From the NCBI GenBank assembly GCA_021806885.1, contig JAKAPT010000005.1, positions 1 to 48,768 on the forward strand: a DNA stretch of 48,768 bases, in the 5' to 3' direction. Below are positions 1 to 8,715 of the stretch, one piece after another. The position numbers and the translations under genes were made by a program. Numbering within the stretch: the first letter of the stretch is position 1; each line of letters starts with the position of its first letter. This DNA is from a bacterium (lineage in GTDB: Bacteria; SZUA-79; Acidulodesulfobacterales; Acidulodesulfobacteraceae). The notes beneath the pieces were generated by a model that worked only from the letters and a program-made list of their open reading frames with translations, ran no database searches and was not told where the DNA came from.

Positions 1-717
1 CGATCTGAGCTCCTATTTAGAGATTTTACGGTAAATAATTTTGAAACAAAAGACTTTTTTGAATTTTTTGGAAACCTGGACCCTTCGGTTCCCCATTTTG
101 AAAACATTAATGAAAAAGTTGAAGGTCTTTTGAGAAAGAAGAAAAGGTTAGAAAATATCTATATTCTTGGGCTTGCCGTTTTAATTTTATTTATTGCCGC
201 TTCCTCAAAATATATTCAAAGTAAAATAAATATTAAAAACACCGGGATTGAAAGAGTAAATAAAAAAATATTTATCATCAAAAATAAAATACGCGAATAT
301 TATTTAAGAAAAGCTTTACGCGAAAAAATAAACACCAGGAATATAGGAGCAAATCTTAAAAGGATTTTATCAATATTCCCGGATGGAGTAAAAATAGTAA
401 AAATCGAATTATCGAAATCGGACAGTAATTTTATACTATCTGGAAATGCCAGAGTGAAAGGAAATTATAATAAATTTGTTGCCGCTTATAACATGATAAT
501 TAAAAATCCTCTTGTCAGGTCTAAAACAATAAGTATTTCATATAATTTGAAAAATTTCGGCAAACCATTTTTGATTTTCTCTTCTGTTATCTCTAAAAAT
601 TCGGCCTCTCTCGCTGTCGCAGGTAAAGTCTCCGAGAGTTATTCGGGAAAAAGTCAACCGCTCCGCTCTTCCGGCCGGAGCCTTCCAGGTACAGGCTTAG
701 ATGAAAAACAGAATTAA
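1..717 (+). CDS. Type IV pilus inner-membrane protein, PilN-like (5' partial; frame is open to the left edge of the window)
   Basis: The frame of the 130..717 ORF has no stop codon back to position 1 (RSELLFRDFTVNNFETKDFFEFFGNLDPSVPHFENINEKVEGL-LRKKKRLENIYILGLAVLILFIAASS...). Single TM helix followed by a coiled-coil/ferredoxin-like region typical of PilN/GspL; followed by a PilO-like gene. Confidence 0.55.
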   Translation, partial: RSELLFRDFTVNNFETKDFFEFFGNLDPSVPHFENINEKVEGLLRKKKRLENIYILGLAVLILFIAASSKYIQSKINIKNTGIERVNKKIFIIKNKIREYYLRKALREKINTRNIGANLKRILSIFPDGVKIVKIELSKSDSNFILSGNARVKGNYNKFVAAYNMIIKNPLVRSKTISISYNLKNFGKPFLIFSSVISKNSASLAVAGKVSESYSGKSQPLRSSGRSLPGTGLDEKQN

Positions 718-1651
718 AATTATAATGATATTTATATTAACCGCTTTCTCAGCCTTTCTTTTCTTTTTTCATGAAACAACATTAATAAAAAAATATTTTT
801 ACCTCGATAAAATTTGTTTTAAAAAATCTAACGAATTGAAAAAATTAAACCACAAAGTCAATGGTTTTAAGGAATTAGAACCGTTAAAATTACGGTATGG
901 AAACCGCAGGCTTTCAACGAACCTTCTTTCCATCCTTTCCTTTATTGAATATATTAATAAAAAGAAAGGCTTGAATATAGATGTGAAGGTGCTCAGGCCA
1001 GGCGTTCCGGTAAGGGTTTCCGGCGCCGGACCGGCATCAAAAAAGCCTGATGCGTTTCCCCGCGCCGGGAAGGAATTGGCCGTTAAGTCGAAAAACTTTA
1101 AAAGCATGGGCAATATCTTTGAAATTATAAAAACCCTTCAGGAATTCCCGGTTGAAATTAAAAAAATGATTATAAATCCTGAGGAAAAATATGCCGAAAT
1201 TAACATTAAATTATTTGCCGTATTTGATAAAATACAAGGTAATAAGCCGGGTATTTCATCCGGTTTAAACTTCCTCAATGATATTTATATTCTACCGGAA
1301 GGATTTACAAGGAAATATGATAATTTTTTTGATTTCCCCCGTAATATTTCAATAAATCATTATTTTCCAGGTATGATATATCCTCCTTTTCCGGGCAGGG
1401 GATTTTCCATGGTAAATAACGCGGGGTTTGGGCCCTTAACCGGCGAATCAAAGCCCGGCCTTCTTTTTATTTCTTCTTCTTCGAAGGGCGGGACTATTTC
1501 AAGAACCGCGATTATTAAAATCAAAGGGAGGAATTATTTCGTCCATGAGGGGGATTTTATAAGCGGGCTGCGCATTTTGAAAATTTCCGCGCATAGTCTT
1601 AATTACATAAAGAACGGGGTAACGGGCAGAATTAGTTTCATGGGATTTTAG
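701..1651 (+). CDS. PilO-like protein with C-terminal PilP/GspC-like domain
   Basis: N-terminal TM plus coiled coil (PilO-like). C-terminus 'TAIIKIKGRNYFVHEGDFISGLRILKISAHSLNYIKNGVTGRISF' resembles the PilP/HR beta-domain. Overlaps the upstream PilN-like ORF. Confidence 0.5.
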   Translation: MKNRIKIIMIFILTAFSAFLFFFHETTLIKKYFYLDKICFKKSNELKKLNHKVNGFKELEPLKLRYGNRRLSTNLLSILSFIEYINKKKGLNIDVKVLRPGVPVRVSGAGPASKKPDAFPRAGKELAVKSKNFKSMGNIFEIIKTLQEFPVEIKKMIINPEEKYAEINIKLFAVFDKIQGNKPGISSGLNFLNDIYILPEGFTRKYDNFFDFPRNISINHYFPGMIYPPFPGRGFSMVNNAGFGPLTGESKPGLLFISSSSKGGTISRTAIIKIKGRNYFVHEGDFISGLRILKISAHSLNYIKNGVTGRISFMGF

Positions 1652-3195
1652 ACGTTTTCACTGTCATAATGTATTTTATTTTTAAGCAGGAGGGAAGGAA
1701 TGACCCCGAGGAAGCAGATAACCCCCGCAAGGATAAACACCGCGTCGTAGGCCTGGATCAGGGCGAAGCTTTTCACCAGGCCGTTAATCATGCCAAGACC
1801 AGGATTTACCCTTGCGGAATTAGTAATGATTCCCTTGTTTGCCCTGAATTGCCCGCTTAGATTAAATATGGATTCCATTTTCCGGAACAAGAAATTCTTA
1901 TTGTTTATCTTTCCGGCGTACCTTGAAAGGTAATAGGCTTGTTTCGTAGTAAGATAATTGGCGAAAAGCGCAATCCCGAAACCGGCCGAAAGCCTCATTG
2001 TTATAGGGAGTAGTCCGGAAGCCTCAGGTATCTGCTCCCTTTTAACGGAATTTAGGCCGCTGCTCATGATGGGAGAATACATCATTCCGAGCCCTATTCC
2101 CCTTAAAATTGAAGGAAATATTATATCCCAAAGGCTTGACTGCCTTGATAGATTCCAGTACATAATAAGGGAAATTCCGGTCATGAGCATACCGAAAACA
2201 ATGAAGTATTTAGGTCCAAACCTGTCGGTTCCTTTTCCGAACAACGGCGCGGATATGGATACCATTATGGCCGCGGGCATCATTATAAGACCTGTCGTGA
2301 AAGGAGTATAGTTCATTATATTTTCTAGAAAAACCGGTATTATGAAGAGGGAACCGAACAGAGAAATGGCCCTTATGGCGTTTATGGATGATATAAGCGT
2401 GAAATTATAATTTTTAAAGATATTGAAATCTATCAGGGGGTGCCTTATAAACTGTTCAAAAAGAAGGTAAAGGATAAAACCCGCCGCGGCGAGTATTTCA
2501 AAGGCGTGGATGTAACTTGACGACCATCCTTTATTTTGCCCTTCGTTAAAAACTATAAGTATGCAGGCCACGGCCATGGAGAAAAATACAAATCCAATAA
2601 AGTCGAAGTTTGCTTTAAAGTGCTGCTCATTCCGGTCATTTTCCAGGATTATCCAGATTCCTATAAGGGTAATAATTGCGACCGGGACATTGACGAAAAA
2701 TATCCATCTCCAGGAGAGATTATCGGTTATCCATCCGCCTATTGTCGGACCTATGGCGGGGGCCACCATTGCGCCAACCCCCCATACCCCCATCGCCTTA
2801 CCTCTTTCATGGGGCTCGAAAACCTTTCCTAAAAGAGAAAGCCCAAGGGGCGCGATCCCCCCTCCCGATAAGCCCTGGATAACGCGGAAAAATATAAGCA
2901 TATTTATCGAGGTTGAAAGGCCGCACGCGATGGAGGAGATCGTAAAAAATATTATACTAAGAATAATGGGGATTTTAAGTCCAATTTTTTTTAAAACGAA
3001 AGTTATCGGTATTATAATAATGGCGGTCGCGACGTTATACGCGATCATTATCCAATCCACGTCTTCCAGGTTTACCCCCAGCTCCGACATTATCTTAGGT
3101 ATGGCAATGGTAACGACGCTCATATCGAGCATGACCATGAAAAAAAACGCGACAAGGAGCACGAGGACCCAGTTTTTATATTCTTTTGAATACAT
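1648..3195 (-). CDS. MFS transporter, DHA2 family (EmrB/QacA type)
   Basis: 515 aa, about 14 TM; 'LDMSVVTIAIPKIMSELG', 'RVIQGLSGGGIAPLGLSLLGKVFEPHERGKAMGVWGVGAMVAPAIGPTIGGWI' match DHA2 motifs. Confidence 0.9.
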   Translation of the reverse strand: MYSKEYKNWVLVLLVAFFFMVMLDMSVVTIAIPKIMSELGVNLEDVDWIMIAYNVATAIIIIPITFVLKKIGLKIPIILSIIFFTISSIACGLSTSINMLIFFRVIQGLSGGGIAPLGLSLLGKVFEPHERGKAMGVWGVGAMVAPAIGPTIGGWITDNLSWRWIFFVNVPVAIITLIGIWIILENDRNEQHFKANFDFIGFVFFSMAVACILIVFNEGQNKGWSSSYIHAFEILAAAGFILYLLFEQFIRHPLIDFNIFKNYNFTLISSINAIRAISLFGSLFIIPVFLENIMNYTPFTTGLIMMPAAIMVSISAPLFGKGTDRFGPKYFIVFGMLMTGISLIMYWNLSRQSSLWDIIFPSILRGIGLGMMYSPIMSSGLNSVKREQIPEASGLLPITMRLSAGFGIALFANYLTTKQAYYLSRYAGKINNKNFLFRKMESIFNLSGQFRANKGIITNSARVNPGLGMINGLVKSFALIQAYDAVFILAGVICFLGVIPSLLLKNKIHYDSENV

Positions 3196-3864
3196 CTATA
3201 GGCTTTCGGGGATGTTAAAAATATTAAGAACGATTATTTCGAGGTGGGAAACGATAGCTCCATAATATACCGAGTGGTTTTTTCCATGGTTGTCCTCGAC
3301 ATTCCTTTCGGAAATACTATGAGACAGGTCGGATAAAATGTCGCTGCACCGGTTCAAAATTTTATTGAATTCTTCGGGCGGCTCATTTGTCATGGTCAGC
3401 TCCTCTAAATCCTTTTTTTGGAAAAAAAGGTCAAGTTTTCTCTTAAAAAGGGTGCTGATAGTAAGTATAAGGTCGGGAATTAAAGCCTGTTTATTATGAG
3501 GACGCTTATAAATCTCGTTAATGTTCATCCTTATTAAACCGGTAGATCTGTATATGTTATCCATACACGAAGTAAAGGACATCATTTGAAGGGAATTGTG
3601 ACCGGATACCCTTTTTTTCTTTCCGGGTAAATTGAAATTAATTATCCCCTGCCCCATGTTTTCATCTATTTCTTTTAATAGGGCAAGGTTTTTAATCTCC
3701 GCGGATATTTCCGTTACCTCATTTCTAAATATTTTCCCGAATGAAACATTGTGAAGTTTAAAATTGTTGGAGATAAGTTCATTAAGGGTTTTTTCGAGAG
3801 ATTGTTCAATTATCCCTGTATAATATGCTATTTTTTCGATCAATATATCGGGTTTTTTTATCAT
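3196..3864 (-). CDS. Uncharacterised all-helical protein directly upstream of the DHA2 exporter
   Basis: 222 aa ORF whose TAG stop directly abuts the ATG of the exporter (translational coupling likely); no recognised motif. Confidence 0.6.
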   Translation of the reverse strand: MIKKPDILIEKIAYYTGIIEQSLEKTLNELISNNFKLHNVSFGKIFRNEVTEISAEIKNLALLKEIDENMGQGIINFNLPGKKKRVSGHNSLQMMSFTSCMDNIYRSTGLIRMNINEIYKRPHNKQALIPDLILTISTLFKRKLDLFFQKKDLEELTMTNEPPEEFNKILNRCSDILSDLSHSISERNVEDNHGKNHSVYYGAIVSHLEIIVLNIFNIPESL

Positions 3865-3955
3865 TGTTTTTTAAAATTTCAAATAATTTCATTCTTTTTA
3901 TGTTAAAATGGGTTTATTATATTTCGTTCAAAATTAAAACAATGTTTAATTTTTT

Positions 3956-4032
3956 GTGTCCGTAGCTCATCTGGATAGAGTTCAGGACTCCGACTCCTGA
4001 GGCAGAGGGTTCGAATCCCTCCGGACACACCA
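3956..4032 (+). tRNA. tRNA-Arg (anticodon CCG)
   Basis: Acceptor stem GTGTCCG/CGGACAC, encoded 3' ACCA, anticodon stem CAGGA/TCCTG with loop CTCCGAC (anticodon CCG), T-arm AGAGGGTTCGAATCCCT. Confidence 0.95.
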
Positions 4033-4124
4033 GTTAAAAGCTATATTATACATTATATAATATATATGATATTCCTTATATATAAAATATACCATAGTTA
4101 GCCTGACGGATATTTTCGGACAAA

Positions 4125-5576
4125 ATGAGAAAAACTCAAATCAGGATTAATTTTGGTACCGACGGCTTCCGCGGCGTCATCGGGGACAGTTTCACTTTTG
4201 ACGCGGTTAAGCGCGTCAGCGCGTCCCTTGCCGCCTTTATAAAAGGAAAATCCCCCGCGGGGTCAGGCAATTCATATTCCTCTTCAATCGCGATAGGATA
4301 CGATACCAGGTTTCTTTCAAAGGAATTTGCCTTGAGTGCCGCGACAGCCATTAATTCAGCCGGCATAAAAGTTATTTTCAGCCGGGATTTTTGCCCCTCT
4401 CCCGTGTTATCCTATTTTGTAAAGAAAAATAAATGCGAGGCCGGGGTCATGGTCACCGCGAGCCACAACCCTTTTATGTTTAACGGCATTAAGTTTAAAA
4501 GCCCGTATGGCAGCTCCATGCTCCAGAAAGACGTAAGGATTATTGAAAAGATAGCTAACGGTGATTCTCCGCTTTCCGGTGAAGGCAAATCCCGGGATGT
4601 TATAAATATTAAAGATTTCAAGAAAGATTACGTAAGGCATTTAATAGATTTTACAGGCCTGGAAAACAAAAAGGGGGCAGCGGGAAGGATTGAGGTTGTT
4701 TTCGACCCTATGTTTGGGGCAGGAATAGGATATCTCCCCGCCATTCTGAAAAAGACAGGCATAAGGCATACTTCTATTAATAATAAGTTAAATCCATTGT
4801 TTCCTGGAATAAATCCCGAGCCGATAGATATAAATTTATCACGACTAAAATCCATCGTTAAAATGAAAGGAAAAGAGAACAGGTTCGCGGTCGGTTTTGC
4901 AATGGACGGGGATGCCGACCGAATCGGGGCCGTTGACTCAAGCGGCAATTTTATGGATTCGCACAAGATATTCTCCATAATCCTTTACTACCTTCTAAAA
5001 AGCGGAAAATCCGGAAATGTGGTGAAAACGGTTTCCGTTTCAAATTCAATAAACGATATATGCGAAAGGTTCAACGTAAAACTCTTTGAGGTTCCCATAG
5101 GTTTTAAGAATGTGGCCGAGCTTATGATCGGGAATAAAAATAATATCTTGATGGGCGGGGAGGAATCGGGAGGCATAGGCATTGCCTCTCATATGCCCGA
5201 AAGGGACGGGATATTAATGTCGCTCATGCTTATAAAAATAATGAAGGAATGGAATAAAAATTTAAGTGAGTTATTGAACGAGGTTTTTGGAAGGCCATAT
5301 CCATATGTGTACATAAGAAAAGACCTGCATTTAAGCGAAGAAAAAAAAGATATTTTAATAGGAAAATTGAAAAAAAGTGTCTTTAACCTTCCCTTTAAGT
5401 CCGAAATTGTTTCCCGGAATTTTATAGACGGATTCAAGTATATATATAAGGACGGTTCCTGGCTTCTCATAAGGCCCTCAGGAACAGAGCCGCTTCTTAG
5501 GGTTTATGCCGAGAGTGCCGATAAAAACAAGCCGGAAAAGCTCATCCTCGCGGTTGAGAAAGAACTTGAAACCTGA
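4125..5576 (+). CDS. Alpha-D-phosphohexomutase (phosphomannomutase/phosphoglucomutase family)
   Basis: Active-site 'VTASHNP', metal loop 'MDGDADRIG', sugar loop 'GGEESGG', phosphate loop 'RPSGTEPLLRVYAE', N-terminal 'TDGFRGVIG'. Confidence 0.9.
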   Translation: MRKTQIRINFGTDGFRGVIGDSFTFDAVKRVSASLAAFIKGKSPAGSGNSYSSSIAIGYDTRFLSKEFALSAATAINSAGIKVIFSRDFCPSPVLSYFVKKNKCEAGVMVTASHNPFMFNGIKFKSPYGSSMLQKDVRIIEKIANGDSPLSGEGKSRDVINIKDFKKDYVRHLIDFTGLENKKGAAGRIEVVFDPMFGAGIGYLPAILKKTGIRHTSINNKLNPLFPGINPEPIDINLSRLKSIVKMKGKENRFAVGFAMDGDADRIGAVDSSGNFMDSHKIFSIILYYLLKSGKSGNVVKTVSVSNSINDICERFNVKLFEVPIGFKNVAELMIGNKNNILMGGEESGGIGIASHMPERDGILMSLMLIKIMKEWNKNLSELLNEVFGRPYPYVYIRKDLHLSEEKKDILIGKLKKSVFNLPFKSEIVSRNFIDGFKYIYKDGSWLLIRPSGTEPLLRVYAESADKNKPEKLILAVEKELET

Positions 5577-5674
5577 AAAAGGTTTCCCGAAAAATTTTCT
5601 GTTAAAATTGTTTATAAGGTGATATAATCCAAAATGCTTTTTTAGAATTTTCATTTTAAATCCGGGGTAACTTT

Positions 5675-6976
5675 ATGAGCGAGATCGTCGATATAAAAGG
5701 CAGGCAGATACTTGATTCAAGGGGAAACCCGACCATCGGGGTAAGGATGACCCTTGAAAGCGGGGTATCGGGCTACGCGTGCGTTCCATCCGGAGCCTCA
5801 ACCGGTGAATACGAGGCCTATGAAAAACGGGACAACGACGCTTCCCATTATGGCGGCAAATCCGTAAACTCCGCCGTTGAAGGAATAAACGACATTATAG
5901 CCAAGTCCCTGAACGGCGTCGAAAGCTCTTCCCAGAGGCTCCTGGACGATATCATGATTAACCTGGACGGCACTCAGAACAAGTCTAATCTTGGGGCAAA
6001 CGCCATACTCGCCGTTTCCCTTTCCGCGGCGGCGGCGACCGCAAATGAACTGGAAATTCCCCTGTATCGCTACATCGGAGGATTGAATTCCCACGTGCTT
6101 CCCGTTCCGATGATGAATATTCTTAACGGCGGAAAGCACGCGAATAATATGCTCGATTTTCAGGAATTCATGATAGTTCCCGCGGGGGCAAAGTCTTTTG
6201 AGGAAGCATTAAGGATGGGGGCCGAGGTATACCAGAAATTAAAAAAGGTGCTCGATGATAAAAAAATGCCGACCAGCATAGGGGATGAAGGAGGGTTCGC
6301 TCCAAATCTTCAAAATAACATGGCGGCAATTATTTTGATAATGGAAGCGATAGAGAAGGCGAGGTACCAGCCCGGGAAAGATATCTTCATAGCCCTTGAC
6401 CCTGCCGCCAGCGAGTTTTATTCCAACGGAAAATATGTTCTTAACGAGGCGGGGAAGAAGACCGTTCTGGATTCGGGCGAGATGGCCGAGATGTACGCGG
6501 GTTATGTCGAGAGGTTTCCAATTATTTCCATCGAAGACGGCATGGCGCAGGACGATTTCGAAGGCTTTTCCCTGTTGCTGAAAGAGCTTGGGGACAGGGT
6601 TCAGATTGTCGGAGACGATTTAACCGTCACGAATTCCAACAGGATAATGAAAGCCATTCTTTCGCATTCGATAAACTCCGTGCTTATAAAGCCAAACCAG
6701 ATAGGGTCCCTTTCTCAGACGCTCGACGCCATCGAATTAACCCAGAAAAACAATATGAGCGCGGTAATTTCCCACCGTTCGGGAGAAACCGAGGACACCT
6801 TTATCGCCGATCTTTCCGTGGCGGTCAATTCGGGCATGATTAAAACGGGCGCCCCTGCAAGGTCGGAAAGGGTGGCAAAATACAACAGGCTCCTCCAGAT
6901 AGAGGAGGAATTAGGCCCCAATTCTTATTTTCCGGGCCTTAAAGCTTTTAAAGGAGCTGGAAGCCGTTTAAATTAA
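5675..6976 (+). CDS. eno: Enolase
   Basis: '[11 protein letters not shown]', 'GASTGEYEA', '[15 protein letters not shown]', '[10 protein letters not shown]', '[15 protein letters not shown]'; 433 aa. Confidence 0.98.
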   Translation: MSEIVDIKGRQILDSRGNPTIGVRMTLESGVSGYACVPSGASTGEYEAYEKRDNDASHYGGKSVNSAVEGINDIIAKSLNGVESSSQRLLDDIMINLDGTQNKSNLGANAILAVSLSAAAATANELEIPLYRYIGGLNSHVLPVPMMNILNGGKHANNMLDFQEFMIVPAGAKSFEEALRMGAEVYQKLKKVLDDKKMPTSIGDEGGFAPNLQNNMAAIILIMEAIEKARYQPGKDIFIALDPAASEFYSNGKYVLNEAGKKTVLDSGEMAEMYAGYVERFPIISIEDGMAQDDFEGFSLLLKELGDRVQIVGDDLTVTNSNRIMKAILSHSINSVLIKPNQIGSLSQTLDAIELTQKNNMSAVISHRSGETEDTFIADLSVAVNSGMIKTGAPARSERVAKYNRLLQIEEELGPNSYFPGLKAFKGAGSRLN

Positions 6977-7004
6977 TAAATAAAAACTAAAAATAAGCTG
7001 ATAA

Positions 7005-7277
<273 letters not shown>

Positions 7278-7283
7278 ACCGAG

Positions 7284-7380
7284 CGGCGGGCGTTAGCCCG
7301 CCGGGCAATACATTGCCTTTCCGACACGGCGGAAGGCGAGCTCAGCAAAAGCTACAAGCTTTCGCGTAACTAGAAGTTAC
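7284..7380. repeat. Cluster of short near-perfect inverted repeats in the ferredoxin-LOG intergenic region
   Basis: CGGCGGGC-GTTA-GCCCGCCG (7284-7303), GGCAAT-AC-ATTGCC (7304-7317), GCCTT(T)CCG-N6-CGGAAGGC (7315-7337, mutually exclusive with the preceding one), AAAGCT-ACA-AGCTTT (7348-7362), GTAACT-AGA-AGTTAC (7366-7380). Confidence 0.75.
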
Positions 7381-7411
7381 AAAATTTATTAAGAAAGAAC
7401 CATTACTATAT

Positions 7412-7430
7412 AATTTCTACCATTGTAGAT
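7412..7430 (+). other. Solitary hairpin resembling the core of a Cas12a (type V-A) CRISPR direct repeat
   Basis: AATTTCTAC-CATT-GTAGAT; the Cas12a repeat core is AATTTCTAC-N4/5-GTAGAT. Single copy, immediately before the ATG at 7431. Confidence 0.4.
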
Positions 7431-8126
7431 ATGCCGGTAAATAGAGAAAATCTGGATGAAAATTCATATTATTATGAATTAAATGCCCTTAACAAAGGCG
7501 AGCCCTGGCGGATGTTCAGGATTATAGGGGAGTTTGTGGACGGGTTTGACGTCCTCCCCTCCATTTGCCCCGCCGTTACTATTTACGGCAGCGCCAGGAT
7601 TGATGAGAACAGCGATGTTTATCTGAAGACAAGGGAGGTCGCGCGCAAACTTGCGCTGCACGGATTTTCTATTATTTCTGGAGGCGGTCCCGGAGTAATG
7701 GAGGCGGCGAACAGGGGTTGCAGGGAGGCGAAGCAGGAAGCCAGTTTAAATGTCAGCTCCGTAGGTCTTAATATCAAGCTCCCCAAAGAACAGGTAATCA
7801 ACAAATACTCCGACGTTACGCTGGAATTCAGATACTTCTTCGTCCGGAAGGTAATGCTGGTAAGATATGCCTCCGCGTACATTATGATGCCCGGGGGGTA
7901 TGGAACCCTGGACGAGCTCTTTGAAACGGTGGAATTAATTCAAACGAATAAGACTAAACCGTTTCCGGTTATTCTTGTCGGCTCGGATTACTGGAAAGGG
8001 CTGTTGGATTGGCTTAAAAATACCACCCTTAAAAACTCCTATATTTCAAAAAAGGATTTTGATATCATCAGGGTTATAGACGACGTCGATGAAATTGTCA
8101 AATATATTATATCTTTTAATTTATAA
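7431..8126 (+). CDS. LOG-family (TIGR00730) Rossmann-fold protein, lysine decarboxylase-like / cytokinin nucleotide phosphoribohydrolase family
   Basis: 'ISGGGPGVMEAANRG' and 'MMPGGYGTLDELFE' match the LOG-family motifs PGGxGTxxE and GGGxxGxM. Confidence 0.92.
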   Translation: MPVNRENLDENSYYYELNALNKGEPWRMFRIIGEFVDGFDVLPSICPAVTIYGSARIDENSDVYLKTREVARKLALHGFSIISGGGPGVMEAANRGCREAKQEASLNVSSVGLNIKLPKEQVINKYSDVTLEFRYFFVRKVMLVRYASAYIMMPGGYGTLDELFETVELIQTNKTKPFPVILVGSDYWKGLLDWLKNTTLKNSYISKKDFDIIRVIDDVDEIVKYIISFNL

Positions 8127-8140
8127 CATAATTTAAAAAA

Positions 8141-8689
8141 ATGATTAGAAACGACAAATGGATTGAGAAAATGGCCAAAGAACACGGCATGATTCACCCC
8201 TATGAAAACTCGCAGGTGAGGGAAGGGGTTATATCGTACGGTGTGTCTTCATACGGCTACGACTTGAGGATTTCCAACGAATTCAAGATTTTTACCAATA
8301 TTAATAATAGCATAGTGGACCCCAAACGGTTCAGCGCCGGTTCATTTGTCGACCTCGTGGCCGAAGAATGTATTATTCCTCCAAATTCCTTTGCCCTTGG
8401 CAGGTCTGTGGAATACTTCAAGATCCCCAGGAACGTCGTAACCATATGCGTCGGGAAATCCACCTACGCCAGGTGCGGTATCGTCGTCAATGTTACTCCG
8501 TTCGAGCCGGAATGGGAGGGCTTCGTAACCCTTGAAATCTCCAATACCACCCCTCTCCCCGCGAAGATTTATGCCAATGAGGGCATAGCCCAGGTTCTTT
8601 TTTTTGAGGGAGAAGAACCAAGGATTTCATACAAGGATAAAAAAGGCAAATACCAGGCGCAGACTGGTATTACCCTACCCCGCCTTTAA
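8141..8689 (+). CDS. dcd: dCTP deaminase
   Basis: '[20 protein letters not shown]', '[69 protein letters not shown]', '[12 protein letters not shown]'. Confidence 0.97.
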   Translation: MIRNDKWIEKMAKEHGMIHPYENSQVREGVISYGVSSYGYDLRISNEFKIFTNINNSIVDPKRFSAGSFVDLVAEECIIPPNSFALGRSVEYFKIPRNVVTICVGKSTYARCGIVVNVTPFEPEWEGFVTLEISNTTPLPAKIYANEGIAQVLFFEGEEPRISYKDKKGKYQAQTGITLPRL

Positions 8690-8715
8690 AGACAGCTTTA
8701 TAGTTTTCCTTTCGC

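Noticed and set aside
799-1113. Antisense and shadow ORFs listed throughout the track (e.g. 799-1113 -, 2561-3265 +, 11296-11760 -, 27824-28402 +, 33850-34341 -)
   Set aside because: They lie opposite or out of frame within confidently identified genes, show no recognisable motifs, and are expected in GC-biased third-position genomes.
1648-3195. The two DHA2 exporters (1648-3195 and 18356-19849) as a recent duplication
   Set aside because: The proteins differ substantially outside family motifs, so they are probably separate subfamily members.
4033-4124. AT-rich tract after tRNA-Arg as an integration site or island boundary
   Set aside because: No integrase, no repeated tRNA 3' end was noticed, and flanking genes are housekeeping.
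5568-5586. GAAACC-TGAAAAA-GGTTTC stem-loop at the phosphohexomutase stop codon as a terminator
   Set aside because: The stem is short and not followed by a T-tract; too weak to call.
7395-7480. CRISPR array
   Set aside because: Only one Cas12a-like repeat core is present; no second repeat at spacer distance and no cas genes in the window, so it is reported only as a solitary hairpin.
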